From Chloroflexota bacterium (lineage in GTDB: Bacteria; Chloroflexota; Dormibacteria; Dormibacterales; Dormibacteraceae): 35,774 nucleotides of DNA. Position 1 is the first letter of the stretch. Each line of letters opens with the position of its first letter. The stretch covers positions 1-35,774 of the forward strand of contig VBIU01000015.1 in assembly GCA_005880945.1 (NCBI GenBank), written 5' to 3'. The position numbers and the translations under genes are program-made. A model generated the notes under the pieces. The model saw only the letters and a program-made list of their open reading frames with translations. It was not told the origin of the DNA and did no database searches. This document shows positions 24,301-32,241 of the stretch, piece after piece.

Positions 24301-24847
24301 CGGCCAAGAAGCGCTGATCCAGCCGACCGGCAGTGGCCGCCAGGACGTGGCCGGTGTTGACGCCGATCCGCAGCGCCAGCCGGATGCCATGCTCGCGCTC
24401 GAGCTCGTCGTTCAGAGTTTCCAGCGCCTCGAGCATCTCGATCGCCGCTTGGAGGGCTCGGCTCGCGTCATCCTCGCGAACCGCGGGCACGCCGAAGGCG
24501 GCGACGACAGCATCTCCGATGTACTTCTCAACGGTGCCGCCCCAAACCTCGAGCACCTCGCGCATCGTCCCGGCATAGCGGTCGAGGATCCGGGCTGTGC
24601 GCTCCGGGTCACGGCCTGCGGCTAGAGAGGTCGAGCCAACGAGGTCAGCGAACAGGACGGTCACGAGCTTGCGCTCCTCGAGTCGCATCCCCGCGTCGAC
24701 GGCTCGGCCGCATGTCGGGCAGAAGCGAGAGCCGGCCGGTACTGCGGCGCCGCACGTCGGACATCCATCAACGGCGGCTCCGCAGGCGGTGCAGAAACGG
24801 GCGCCCTCAGCCAGACCGGCGCCGCATTGCGTGCACAGCGCGTCCAT
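21386..24847 (-). CDS. Zinc-ribbon class III adenylate cyclase fused to AAA/STAND ATPase and TPR
   Basis: The ATG at 24847 gives 1153 residues. Residues 1-46 are two double zinc ribbons (C5, C8, C19, C22, C29, C32, C43, C46). Residues about 55-230 are a cyclase domain: metal Asp68 (FADLVGST), Lys108 and Asp112 in KYIGD, and Asn187/Arg191 in VNIAARL. The second substrate Asp is Phe180. An ATPase follows with Walker A GPAGIGKT (284-291) and Walker B TALFVEDLHWAD. The C-terminal ~600 residues are helical TPR-like repeats. Compared with the cyclase at 13231, most catalytic residues are kept, so cAMP synthesis is plausible. The LysR gene lies 16 bases upstream on the same strand. A perfect palindrome abuts the start codon, and no Shine-Dalgarno is seen. 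Confidence 0.87.
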   Translation of the reverse strand: MDALCTQCGAGLAEGARFCTACGAAVDGCPTCGAAVPAGSRFCPTCGRAVDAGMRLEERKLVTVLFADLVGSTSLAAGRDPERTARILDRYAGTMREVLEVWGGTVEKYIGDAVVAAFGVPAVREDDASRALQAAIEMLEALETLNDELEREHGIRLALRIGVNTGHVLAATAGRLDQRFLAGDAVNIAARLEQAAEPGAILVAERTADATAHSFRFEAPAQLEVKGRNVPVSARRLVGPTPEGAAPGSLHAPLLGRDRELRALHGLLDEAIRTGKPSVGLVFGPAGIGKTRLIREFLDQAQARVPELRVLRGRCRSTGHGITYWALGEIVRQACDISLDESPEAARRKLQRTVALLFKHEGSRDADEVMFALATTAGISIPDNPLGLIRPIAVRDALAHAWPRFATAEARRAPTALFVEDLHWADDQLLATLGHIARRSDGPLLVLTTARSEFVEEHPEFALAREDSTSLALRPLDEGDAERLVEGLLGWQSVPANLRRALLERAEGNPFFLEQLVGELIDTGALTHDADGWHAAASVVTPALPDTILGVLAARIDRLSGPEKLVLQEAAVVGRTFWPAAVALSIEDDVVRPALDGLEAKGFVLARPSSSMAGEREYLFKHALVHDVAYAGIPLAGRARSHARVARWLEGITDRDDEGVVELVAYHYRAALLGEGSDLAWTNDSANRAEVRDRAFKVLLAAGAAARQRNSTARGLEHHQAALALAMDDVERASAFEEIGDDHGWSYHGDPSVEAWTAALEVRRRLGDDEACARICLKAARHCAIYWGGFANRPPGETVDRLVDEGLERSREPLTRAWLLALRALGSGSYTGLGRADPRPVESRIEAAEEATDIAAEIDNIDVKALAIRGLQGLYLQAGRPERALELAEVQLATVDKVAVLRDRLVHTSFAIAQIMDAAGDFERARTLAEDTRNRSIHESAHERMHATYFLMAPLYRLGRWSDIVPIAREHLAAFAEETVDMNCPFTRSGPVVGAIAFERLGDFDAAREAESRIVPNQKQPGIVEAWMAERALLTGRPDEAREIAERTLAFGRGASIEEPPYELAVLVEALAALEDWTALAAVLPVARAKADYLAWLAPAIERAEAARFAAEGDLQGAQAALRRALATYTRLGMAAEITKTEVRLAGLAQTSV

Positions 24848-24859
24848 GACTCGCGAGTC
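24848..24859. promoter_or_regulatory. Palindrome abutting the cyclase start
   Basis: GACTCGCGAGTC is a perfect 12-base palindrome that directly touches the start codon of the cyclase gene on the - strand, in the 16 bases after the LysR stop. It could be a LysR or other dimer site, or an element that controls initiation. It is short enough to be chance. Confidence 0.35.
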
Positions 24860-24863
24860 TAGG

Positions 24864-25829
24864 TCAGGCGGGCTCGGAGGCCACTTTGCGTGAGTCGGCG
24901 GTCGCGGCCAAGACCTCGTAGTCGGCAGAAACACCCCCCGAAAGAGGCGTCGCAAGCTCGTCAACGATGTCAAGCAAGTGAGCCAACGCAGCGGAGTTGT
25001 TGTCGCTCCGGTAGGCCACGCCGTACTCGAGCATGGGACTGGGCACCAACCGTCTGTGGACGACTCCAATGCCGACTGCCAGATCGGCCCTCACTCGGGT
25101 CAACATCGCGACTGCGTTCCCTCGATGCGCCACCGCTCGCGCCATCTGATCGGGAGGTTCATAGGCCACGACGTTGGGATCCTCCCCCATGTGGTGCGCG
25201 AGCCAGCCCATAACAGCTTTCGCGAAGACATTGTTCACGCCGGCGGACAGGGCGATTATCGGTTCGCCACGCAGCTGGCGGATGGGGATCGCATCCATTG
25301 CCGCGAGCCGATGGGTCGGGTTCATGACCAGCACGATCTCGTGGCGTTCGATCGGACGTATCGAAACACCCTCGCCGTCCCCGGTTCCAATGGTCAAGAA
25401 GGCCAGGTCGATATCGCGCTTGGCGACGCGTTCCAGGTTCGCCTGAGAGTAGCCGGACGTAGTCTCAACCGTCACCGCTGGATGCCTGACCTTGAACGCA
25501 GAGACGATATTGGTCGGCAGCCCGTCCCATAACGTGAGGTACGAGACGCGAAGTCGCCCGGAGCCGGCTGCCGCGTGCTGCTTGATGTCTGCAAGAGCGC
25601 TGTCGGCAATGGCGACCATGCTCTTCGCGTACGGCAGCAGCACCTCTCCTTCCGCCGTCAGTCTCACCTCTCGTGAGTTTCTGTCGAGAAGTTGGACGCC
25701 AAGCTCCCTCTCCAAAGCCTGGATGCGCAACGTGAGCCCGGGTTGAGTCAAGTTGAGGCCGGCCGCCGCCTGCCCGAAATGTCCGGTGCTCGCTGCTGCC
25801 ACGAACGCTCTCAGGTGGCGGAGTTCCAA
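24864..25829 (-). CDS. LysR-family transcription regulator
   Basis: The TTG start at 25829 gives MELRHLRAFVAAASTGHFGQAA, the usual winged-helix start, with 321 residues in all. The helix-turn-helix is residues 15-45 (FGQAAAGLNLTQPGLTLRIQALERELG), followed by the linker helix and a periplasmic-binding-protein-like effector domain (LRVSYLTLWDGLPTNIVSAF). It is oriented with the cyclase gene 16 bases downstream, so unlike most LysR genes it is co-directed with its likely target. The last 40 residues beyond the standard fold are polar. Its ligand is unknown. Confidence 0.88.
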   Translation of the reverse strand: MELRHLRAFVAAASTGHFGQAAAGLNLTQPGLTLRIQALERELGVQLLDRNSREVRLTAEGEVLLPYAKSMVAIADSALADIKQHAAAGSGRLRVSYLTLWDGLPTNIVSAFKVRHPAVTVETTSGYSQANLERVAKRDIDLAFLTIGTGDGEGVSIRPIERHEIVLVMNPTHRLAAMDAIPIRQLRGEPIIALSAGVNNVFAKAVMGWLAHHMGEDPNVVAYEPPDQMARAVAHRGNAVAMLTRVRADLAVGIGVVHRRLVPSPMLEYGVAYRSDNNSAALAHLLDIVDELATPLSGGVSADYEVLAATADSRKVASEPA

Positions 25830-25964
25830 GCCCTTGTCGTCTCTCCTCGGGTGGATTTCTGGCGCGGGATCATGAAGGAAAAGCCCTTCGTTGACCTTAC
25901 CCCGCGCAGATGATCATCGGCTAATCGGGATCTGGGCAATGAGACGGGAAAGAAAAGGGGTGGA

Positions 25965-25988
25965 GCGGCGCCAGGGGAGGGGCGCCGC
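25965..25988 (-). terminator. Putative rho-independent terminator
   Basis: GCGGCGCC (25965-25972) pairs perfectly with GGCGCCGC (25981-25988) around an 8-base loop. Reading the - strand, the stem is followed by CCCC then TTTTCTTT (to about 25950). This is the proper orientation to end the transcript of the small membrane protein at 26012-26350. The stem is strong; the T-run is interrupted. Confidence 0.5.
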
Positions 25989-26011
25989 CCCACGCGGACG
26001 AAAGTCAACGG

Positions 26012-26350
26012 TCAGCGGTAGAGGCGGTCGTTCACCGCGGCCGGCGCCTTGGCGTTCCTGTCGAGCTCCGGCGCGCTCTGGCCGGTGACGAAGTGACGGG
26101 GATTCTTCTCGTTCTGGTCGGGTGCGAGGTAAATCGGAGCTGCCTGAACGAACCCGGGCAGTTCGCCCTGGTTGTGCGCGACATCGATCTGCACCGCTTG
26201 GCCGCTCGCGGGTGCGCTGGCGGAGGTCAGGCTCTTGGCGAGAAAAGCGCCGGCCACTCCGAGCGTCAAAACCGCTAGCGCCGCAACGACGACCATCCAC
26301 ATCTGCTTGCTGCTCCGCGCCGCTGTCTGAAACGATCTCCTGGCTTCCAT
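26012..26350 (-). CDS. Small membrane-anchored protein of unknown function
   Basis: This 112-residue protein begins MEARRSFQTAARSSKQMWM; the ATG follows GAGGA by 7 bases. One hydrophobic helix (about residues 18-38, MVVVAALAVLTLGVAGAFLA) anchors it, with the polar C-terminal 70 residues (SASAPASGQAV...) presumably outside. I do not recognise it. The Crp/Fnr regulator lies 109 bases upstream on the same strand and a terminator-like hairpin follows, so it may be its own short unit. Confidence 0.6.
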   Translation of the reverse strand: MEARRSFQTAARSSKQMWMVVVAALAVLTLGVAGAFLAKSLTSASAPASGQAVQIDVAHNQGELPGFVQAAPIYLAPDQNEKNPRHFVTGQSAPELDRNAKAPAAVNDRLYR

Positions 26351-26423
26351 TTCGTGTCCTCAATGTGTGGTTGACGGGGTCGACACGAGCGTATGGAGGC
26401 CAAGCCCAGCCGCCTATGCCGCG

Positions 26424-26444
26424 CGTCACACACGACCGGTGACG
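26424..26444. promoter_or_regulatory. Inverted repeat between the Crp-like gene and the small membrane protein
   Basis: CGTCAC (26424-26429) and GTGACG (26439-26444) form a perfect 6-bp inverted repeat with a 9-base spacer, 74 bases upstream of the membrane-protein start. A link to the adjacent Crp/Fnr protein is possible, but the motif is not the standard TGTGA-N6-TCACA site. Confidence 0.3.
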
Positions 26445-26459
26445 TTCGACACACGCCGA

Positions 26460-27155
26460 TCAGACCCCGCGGCGGCGTAGCTCATCCGGACGGACAACCG
26501 TGATGTGACCCCGCTCCACCTTGATCAGACCCAGCGAAGCGAACCGACTTAGGGCACGGTTGACGTTCTCACGGCTGGCGCCAACGAGGCCGGCAAGCGT
26601 CCGCTGCGAGATGGGCACCGAAATCTGTATTCCCTTGCCCGAAAGATCGCCGCGTGCCTCCGCCAGCTCGAGCAACTTTCGCGCAACCCGGCCAGGTATG
26701 TCGTTGAAGGCAAGGTCGGAAAACGCCTCGTCCTTGCGCCTTATCCGCTCGCTCAGAACGGTGATCACGCGCCACATGACGGCGGGGTGCGCCTGGAGGA
26801 AGGCCACCAGTGCCTGCCTGTGGAGCACGAAGCACTCAGTGTCGGCGAGTGCTTGGGCATCAGCGCTTCTAACCGCATTTTCCTGAAGAACCGCAAGCTC
26901 GCCGAATACTTCGCCCGCCCCCAGCACGGCGAATATGGCCTCTCCTCCGGCCTCCGTGGTTCGCGAGATCTTGACCTCACCAGCGGCGAGCAAGTGCAGG
27001 TGATCGCCGGGATCGCCTTCTCGGAAGATGTAGGAGTCCGTCGCGTAGCGCCGCAATCTGAAATCGGCAAGGAGGGGCTCGAGGTCGGCCGGTGACACAC
27101 CCGCGAACAGTGGCGTGCGACCCAGGAGTGCGAGCGCCTCGCCTGGCAGTGTCAT
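26460..27155 (-). CDS. Crp/Fnr-family transcription regulator
   Basis: This 231-residue protein has an N-terminal cNMP-binding fold (LFAGVSPADLEPLLADF, GDHLHLLAAGEVKI, VFGELAVLQENAVRSADA) and a C-terminal winged helix (ISQRTLAGLVGASRENVNRALSRFASLGLI). The cassette keeps the arginine missing from the CNB protein at 11301, so nucleotide binding is plausible. There are no Fnr-type N-terminal cysteines. It may sense the product of the cyclases in this window. Its own neighbourhood includes a small membrane protein and an inverted repeat. Confidence 0.88.
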   Translation of the reverse strand: MTLPGEALALLGRTPLFAGVSPADLEPLLADFRLRRYATDSYIFREGDPGDHLHLLAAGEVKISRTTEAGGEAIFAVLGAGEVFGELAVLQENAVRSADAQALADTECFVLHRQALVAFLQAHPAVMWRVITVLSERIRRKDEAFSDLAFNDIPGRVARKLLELAEARGDLSGKGIQISVPISQRTLAGLVGASRENVNRALSRFASLGLIKVERGHITVVRPDELRRRGV

Positions 27156-27388
27156 CTCAGGGACCGAGACAAGAAACGCACCGGTTTACCGTGTCATGAG
27201 GTCGTCTGGAGCGCAAGACTGCTCGGAGGTCCAAGATCGTGCCTGCTGTGTGCGGCATGACTCCAACCGACCGCCACGATCTGAGGAATAAGCACGATCC
27301 GGAACGGCTGGCGGACAACCACCGGCTGAGCACGGGAGCGTCAGCCGTGACGTTCCAGCTGTGCGTTTAGATGGTGAAGGAGGTATCT

Positions 27389-27559
27389 ATGCCGCAAAAG
27401 CAACATCTGCCGAACGTGAGCGACAAAGAGCAGCGGATGTACGAGCACGTCAAGGAAAGCGAGCTCAAGCAGGGCCGGCCGACCAAGCGTGCGAAGGCAA
27501 TCGCGGCGGCGACAGTTGTGAAGCACCACAACGAGAACCGTCACGCCAAGAGCAAGTAG
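27389..27559 (+). CDS. Small Lys-rich protein (annotated 'plasmid stabilization' type in other genomes)
   Basis: AAGGAGG (27377-27383) lies 5 bases before ATG 27389, a strong start, giving 56 residues (MPQKQHLPNVSDKEQRMY). The pattern EHVKESELKQGRPTKRAKAIAAATVVKHH recalls a family of short basic helical proteins found near NHEJ or stress genes and loosely named plasmid stabilization proteins (DUF7218-like, from memory). An upstream ATG at 27371 would add 6 residues but lacks a Shine-Dalgarno. It is directly upstream of, and convergent with, the DNA ligase gene. Region 27156-27388 otherwise holds no clear gene. Confidence 0.65.
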   Translation: MPQKQHLPNVSDKEQRMYEHVKESELKQGRPTKRAKAIAAATVVKHHNENRHAKSK

Positions 27560-27577
27560 CAGAAGTCTGGTCGGGAT

Positions 27578-29317
27578 TCAGCCAGGTCGTCCGCGGCCCG
27601 GCTGTCGCTGCTGCTCGAACATCTCGCGGATCTCGCGGACGCTGGTAGCGTCCTCGGGCTTCTTGTCGTCGGTTCGCAACGAGACGATCCGCGGGAAGCG
27701 AAGCGCAAACCCAGTCCGGTCCGCGGCCATGCCGGCGGTGTGACGCGGGCTCGGCGTGATCTCGTCGGCCAATACCTCGACCACGATCGCCGGCTCCAGC
27801 CAGATGTCCGGAACGAAGTTTGAGCTCACTCGCGACGGCTTCTCCGCGACCTCGAGGCTGGCCAGCCGCTGGTGGATATCGCGCCAGCCCTGATCGGAAA
27901 GGCCGGTGCCGAGCTTGCTGATGGTCACGAACTCGTCCTTGTCGCTGTCATAGACCCCGGCGAGCAAGGCGCCAGCTCCGAACTCTGCCCGCTTGCCTTT
28001 ACCCCGGTAGTAGCCAAGCAGCACGACGTCGATGGTGTCGTTCAGCTGACCGCTTGTATTCCGTTTCAGCTTCACCCAGTTGAAGTTGCGGGCACCCGCC
28101 TGGTACGTCGAGTCCATCCGCTTGACGACAACGCCTTCCAGGCCGCGGCTGATGTTGTCCAGCAGCTCGCGGGTGAGCACCTCCGCTGAATCCGTCTTCA
28201 TCAGCGGCGCCGTGAGCAGGGTGTCCGATTTCTGAAGCAGCGCCTGAACGATCTCGAAGCGCCGCTCGTAGGGCACCTGAGTCAGGTCAGATCCATCACG
28301 GAACATCACGTCGAACACGAACGCGCGCATCGGCGTGCGGTCGGCAAACTCCTCGATGTCCTCTTTTCGCCGGCGCGCTGTCGTCTCCTGAAAGGGCACG
28401 TACTCCTCCGAATCGGGGTTGTACGCGATCGCCTCGCCGTCGAGAATGACGCTCTCGGCCCTCAACTTGGACGCTGCCACCACGAGCTCCGGGAACATCT
28501 CGGTCATCGACTCCAGACGCCTGGAGAAGATGCTCACGCGGTCCCCGTTCTTGTGAACCTGGACTCGGAGGCCGTCGTACTTAGGCTGGACGCCGACCAT
28601 CCCCAGCTTCTTGATAACGGCCTCCGGATTGGGGAGACGTTCCGCAAGTTGGGGCCGGATCGGATGCCCGGCCCTGACCTTTAGCGCGTCGAGCCCCGGC
28701 TCACCGGCTTCCCACAACGTCTGCGCGATGAGGCCAAGGTCGGAGGTCCGGTTGTAGGCTGCCTCGAGGACCGGGCGCAGAGACCGGTCTCCTCGCTTTG
28801 CGAACGAAAGGGCGTCGAGGACCGTCGGGTCGCCAATCCCCAGCCGCATCTTGCCCAGCGTCATTCGCACAAGGTGCTTGGCCGACGTCGAATCCAGGGC
28901 GCCGAGCAGGCTGGCGAAGCCATCGACCTTCTGCTGCAGGCTGCCGGCACCGCCGGCGCCGGCGATCTCGGACAGCCGCCTGTGCACCTCGACCACCGAA
29001 GGAGACTCGCGTTGCGAGGCGGGAGCCAGGCGCTGCGCGGTGACGCCGAGGTCGCCGGTCTGGCGGTTCAGCTTGCTGACCTCGTCCTTTGGAGCGTCGT
29101 AGGCGGCCGCGATTGCGGTGATGAGCAACCTCTCGCCGAGTCCGATCTCGACTGGCTCGAAGAAAGGCGCCAGCCGACCCTGGATCAGGTAGGTGATCGG
29201 CTCAAGCTCGTCTACCGAACACGCCCCGTACACGTCCGACAGGATGCGCACCAGCTCATTCCGGCTGCTCGTCGCCTCCATCTCGTCCAGGTTTGAGGCC
29301 AGTTGAGCGAACTTCAC
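27578..29317 (-). CDS. ATP-dependent DNA ligase (stand-alone, archaeal/LigB-like)
   Basis: The GTG at 29317 (MKFAQLASNLDEMEATSSRNEL) gives 579 residues. The N-terminal ~230 residues form the DNA-binding domain; adenylation motif I is KYDGLR with Lys246; later motifs include SVILDGEAIAYN, VVVKRMDSTYQ and WVKLKR. The C-terminal oligonucleotide-binding domain ends near residue 560. Unlike LigD it lacks polymerase and phosphoesterase domains, and it resembles archaeal-type bacterial ligases. With Ku 6 kb away it could seal ends in a minimal NHEJ pathway, although it could also work in general repair. It converges on the small Lys-rich gene. Confidence 0.92.
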   Translation of the reverse strand: MKFAQLASNLDEMEATSSRNELVRILSDVYGACSVDELEPITYLIQGRLAPFFEPVEIGLGERLLITAIAAAYDAPKDEVSKLNRQTGDLGVTAQRLAPASQRESPSVVEVHRRLSEIAGAGGAGSLQQKVDGFASLLGALDSTSAKHLVRMTLGKMRLGIGDPTVLDALSFAKRGDRSLRPVLEAAYNRTSDLGLIAQTLWEAGEPGLDALKVRAGHPIRPQLAERLPNPEAVIKKLGMVGVQPKYDGLRVQVHKNGDRVSIFSRRLESMTEMFPELVVAASKLRAESVILDGEAIAYNPDSEEYVPFQETTARRRKEDIEEFADRTPMRAFVFDVMFRDGSDLTQVPYERRFEIVQALLQKSDTLLTAPLMKTDSAEVLTRELLDNISRGLEGVVVKRMDSTYQAGARNFNWVKLKRNTSGQLNDTIDVVLLGYYRGKGKRAEFGAGALLAGVYDSDKDEFVTISKLGTGLSDQGWRDIHQRLASLEVAEKPSRVSSNFVPDIWLEPAIVVEVLADEITPSPRHTAGMAADRTGFALRFPRIVSLRTDDKKPEDATSVREIREMFEQQRQPGRGRPG

Positions 29318-29375
29318 CCTCTCACCCTAGTTGAGCGAGAGCAGGGTGATTTAACGCGTCGTCTGGGCCGAGACT

Positions 29376-32096
29376 TTAGCCATACCACCCGACGACGTCG
29401 ACGATGACGTCCGCCGAACCCGCTGCGTTGTAGAGGTCGATAGCACCGCTCCCGCCGACCCTGACGACGACGAGGTTCGGCACCGTCAGTCCCGGCCGGT
29501 AATTCAGATCTGAGGTGAGGGGCCGTGTCGACCCGTCTGGCCAAACGGTCAGGAAGCTATTCGCGGTTGGATTCGTCACTGTCACGTTCAAGACCACCGC
29601 GGTCGGTGGCACAGCGTCGCCCATGGCCGGCAACCCGCCCCGGCCGGCGACGGTCAAGACGCGCGTGGAGCCTGGTCCGACACTGGTGGTCGAGCGAGTG
29701 TCGAGAATCCGCGCCGGCGTCACGCCCAGGAACAGGCTGCCGCCGGCCGAGGTGGTTCCGTCGGTGAACCAGCCGGCCACGTCCGCCACGACATCCGTGT
29801 GACCCTTGGCGTCGTAAAAGCTCACTGAGCCGCCGGTTCCAACCTTGACGATCACTCGGTTGGCCACCGTTTGACCGGGGTGGAAGTTCAAGTTGGAGGT
29901 GAGCGGCCGTACCGACCCTGTCGGAAACACCGTCAGGAAGCTCGGCGCCACCACCGTGTTGGTCGCGGTCACGTTGAGCACCACAGCAGACACACCGCTG
30001 CTGGGGATGTTCGGGGTGCCGGTGATGTGCACGCTGATGGTTTGGCCCGCGCACAGTTGCGCCTTGGGTGACCCAATTCCAATGCGGGTGTCTAGAACTC
30101 GGTTCGGCACTATCGGGTTGTACAGACCTGCCACGGGTGGCGTCGCGGTCGGCGTCGCCACGTAACCTGCCACGTCGAATATGACGTCCACTGAGCCGGC
30201 CGCGTTGTAGATGGAGACGAAACCGTTCGACCCAAGCGCGACCTCGACCAGGTTGGGCACTGTCTGGCCGCGCACCCAGTTGAGGTTCGAGGCAAGCGGC
30301 CGTGGCACGCCCGACGGCCAGACAGTCAGGAAGCTCGGCGCCGTGGCATCCGTTGCCGTCACGTTCACGACCACAGCGATCGCCCCAGTGGCCGGCACCA
30401 GGCCCTGGCCGGCGATCTTGACGTTGAGCGTTTGCCCGGGACCGATCGGCGCCTTCGGGACGCCACCGGTGCCGAGCCTTGTGTCCATGATTCGCGCCGG
30501 TGTCAGCGCCTGGTAAGCGCCGCGTCCAGGGACTACCGCGTTCGAGGCAGAGGATGGCTGGCTCGGACCGACCGCGTTGTCGGCGGTGATCGTGAACGTG
30601 TAGCTCGTGCCGTCAACCAGCCCCGTTACCGTCGCGCTTCTGGCGCTTGCGGGAGTTGTCACGGGGGCGGTCGCCGGCGACGATGCAACCGTATAGGACG
30701 TGATGACGCTGCCGCCATCGGAAAACGGCGCCTTCCAGCTCAGCGTGGCCGAGGCCTCTCCCGCGATCGCGGTCACGTTCGTGGGCGGGTCGGGCGCCGT
30801 CGCCGGCGTGCCGGTGTAGTAGTTGCCCACGAAGATGCGCAGGTAGCCGCCGTCGTCATCGGACCACGCCGACGCGTGGTTGTTGCAGAGGTTGCATTGA
30901 AAGGTCGAGACCGGCGCCGGATTGGTCACGCCATCTCCGGCAGCGTCGGTATACGTCGATCCACCGTTTCCACCGCTGCCGAAGAGAACGGCGATTATGC
31001 CGGCCGCTTGCAGGCCAGAGGCATGGCTCAAGAAGTATTCGGCTCGGTTGTCCTGGGAATGACCGCTGCTCTGGTTCATCGTGTCGAAGTACTGGTTGCC
31101 GACTGGCACCTGCCATTCGACAAGGGGGCGAGCGGTCTTGGCACGAAGCTCGGTCATCCACGTCAGCCACTGCTGGAAATCAGGCAGGCTCGTGTCAGTA
31201 CGGTCCCACCAGCGCCCGTTGATGCCGGCGTCGTTGTCCGAGACGTCGTTGAAAACGAGGTCGAATGTGCCGGCATGAGTGTTGGCAGACACTCCGGCCG
31301 AACCGAGGAAAGCCGCTACCTTGTCGGCGTCGGCGGCCATGTTGAAAGTGGGATCGGTGTTCATGCCGATGTCCACACCGCTCGCCCATGTCGATGCGTG
31401 CGTGCCAAGGATCACATTGGGTGCGATGGCGTCGCGGAGCGAGAGCAGTCCCCAGGCGAAGCCCTGGACGGTGTTAGGCAGACCGGTGAAGCCGGCGTAT
31501 CCGGAGCTGGCCACCGATGCACTCACCTTCGACGCATCGCCACCTGCCGCTTTGTGCTCCATGTAGCCGAACAGGTCGGGTTCGACATGGACGACGACAG
31601 GTTTCCCAAAACTCTTTGCCTTCGTCATGAGCAGGGCGAAATTGGTGTAGTACGCCTTCATCGTGCCAGCGTTGTTGAGGTTGCTGTAATCCCGGCTGAG
31701 CTCGTCGGCGCCGGTCGACGGACTCGACTGAAGGAGCTCGTAGTAGGTGAAGACCGGGATGTAGCCATGTGTGTCAGAGTCGTTCATATAGAGCGTGGCG
31801 AATGCTCCGGATGGGCTGTTCCACGTCTCCCATCCGCCGCCAGTGTTCACGCCTCCGGCGAGGTATTGGTAGCGGTACCTCCAGGGCACGCCCGAAGACG
31901 TCATCCACGATATTTCCGATGGCGAGCTGGACAGGCCAAACTCGAGCCGGCTTGGCGCAGATGTTGCCGCGGGGGTTGCAGGGCGAGATGCATGGCCGGG
32001 CAGGGTGAAAGCGCCCGCGCTGATCAGTAGCGCGAAGGTAAGAGCCACCGACCAGGGCAGCCGGCTCAAGACGTTGAACGGCCTGTGGAGACGCAA
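29376..32096 (-). CDS. Secreted modular protein: putative glycoside hydrolase, Fn3, three LDTR repeats
   Basis: The start is a TTG at 32096, before the signal peptide (hydrophobic at residues 14-31 with an Ala-rich cleavage region near 36); no strong Shine-Dalgarno is seen, so the start is uncertain. Residues about 50-430 are an unrecognised catalytic-like domain; Glu172 in HVEPDLFGYM and Glu327 in LVEWQVPVG sit where retaining clan GH-A glycosidases carry their two glutamates. A fibronectin type III domain follows (about 436-524), then three repeats of about 115 residues. The protein is likely exported and acts on cell-surface or plant-type polysaccharide; the sugar target is unknown. Confidence in the modular reading is good, in the glycosidase call moderate. 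Confidence 0.75.
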   Translation of the reverse strand: MRLHRPFNVLSRLPWSVALTFALLISAGAFTLPGHASRPATPAATSAPSRLEFGLSSSPSEISWMTSSGVPWRYRYQYLAGGVNTGGGWETWNSPSGAFATLYMNDSDTHGYIPVFTYYELLQSSPSTGADELSRDYSNLNNAGTMKAYYTNFALLMTKAKSFGKPVVVHVEPDLFGYMEHKAAGGDASKVSASVASSGYAGFTGLPNTVQGFAWGLLSLRDAIAPNVILGTHASTWASGVDIGMNTDPTFNMAADADKVAAFLGSAGVSANTHAGTFDLVFNDVSDNDAGINGRWWDRTDTSLPDFQQWLTWMTELRAKTARPLVEWQVPVGNQYFDTMNQSSGHSQDNRAEYFLSHASGLQAAGIIAVLFGSGGNGGSTYTDAAGDGVTNPAPVSTFQCNLCNNHASAWSDDDGGYLRIFVGNYYTGTPATAPDPPTNVTAIAGEASATLSWKAPFSDGGSVITSYTVASSPATAPVTTPASARSATVTGLVDGTSYTFTITADNAVGPSQPSSASNAVVPGRGAYQALTPARIMDTRLGTGGVPKAPIGPGQTLNVKIAGQGLVPATGAIAVVVNVTATDATAPSFLTVWPSGVPRPLASNLNWVRGQTVPNLVEVALGSNGFVSIYNAAGSVDVIFDVAGYVATPTATPPVAGLYNPIVPNRVLDTRIGIGSPKAQLCAGQTISVHITGTPNIPSSGVSAVVLNVTATNTVVAPSFLTVFPTGSVRPLTSNLNFHPGQTVANRVIVKVGTGGSVSFYDAKGHTDVVADVAGWFTDGTTSAGGSLFLGVTPARILDTRSTTSVGPGSTRVLTVAGRGGLPAMGDAVPPTAVVLNVTVTNPTANSFLTVWPDGSTRPLTSDLNYRPGLTVPNLVVVRVGGSGAIDLYNAAGSADVIVDVVGWYG
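29379..30506 (-). repeat. Three tandem LDTR-type protein repeats
   Basis: Each unit starts with an (R)xxDTR motif (RIMDTR, RVLDTR, RILDTR) and has conserved NVTAT/NVTVT, SFLTVxPxG, RPLxSxLN and VxxDVxGxx segments. The units are residues about 531-646, 658-780 and 790-906. The domain resembles an actinobacterial/Chloroflexota beta-rich repeat of unknown function, likely surface or carbohydrate binding. The units are clearly diverged, so the array is old. Confidence 0.8.
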
Positions 32097-32241
32097 CTGG
32101 ACTGTCTATCCCGCTCCACAGTGAAAACTTGCTCGGGCTCGCCAGCCTCAAACTCAGGTCACGCGGGCGTCGGAAAAGCGAACTCGAGACGGAATCAGTA
32201 AGAGAACATTGTCGAGGAGGTCGGGACTTGAACGCTTGGCC

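Noticed and set aside
27257-27370. 37-codon frame (MTPTDRHDLRNKHDPERLADN...) just before the small Lys-rich gene
   Set aside because: No Shine-Dalgarno and no recognisable features, so it is left as a possible leader peptide only.
30432-32030. A 532-codon + strand frame under the secreted protein
   Set aside because: Repetitive Arg/Gly-rich composition with no domain; the - strand has a signal peptide, Fn3 and LDTR repeats.
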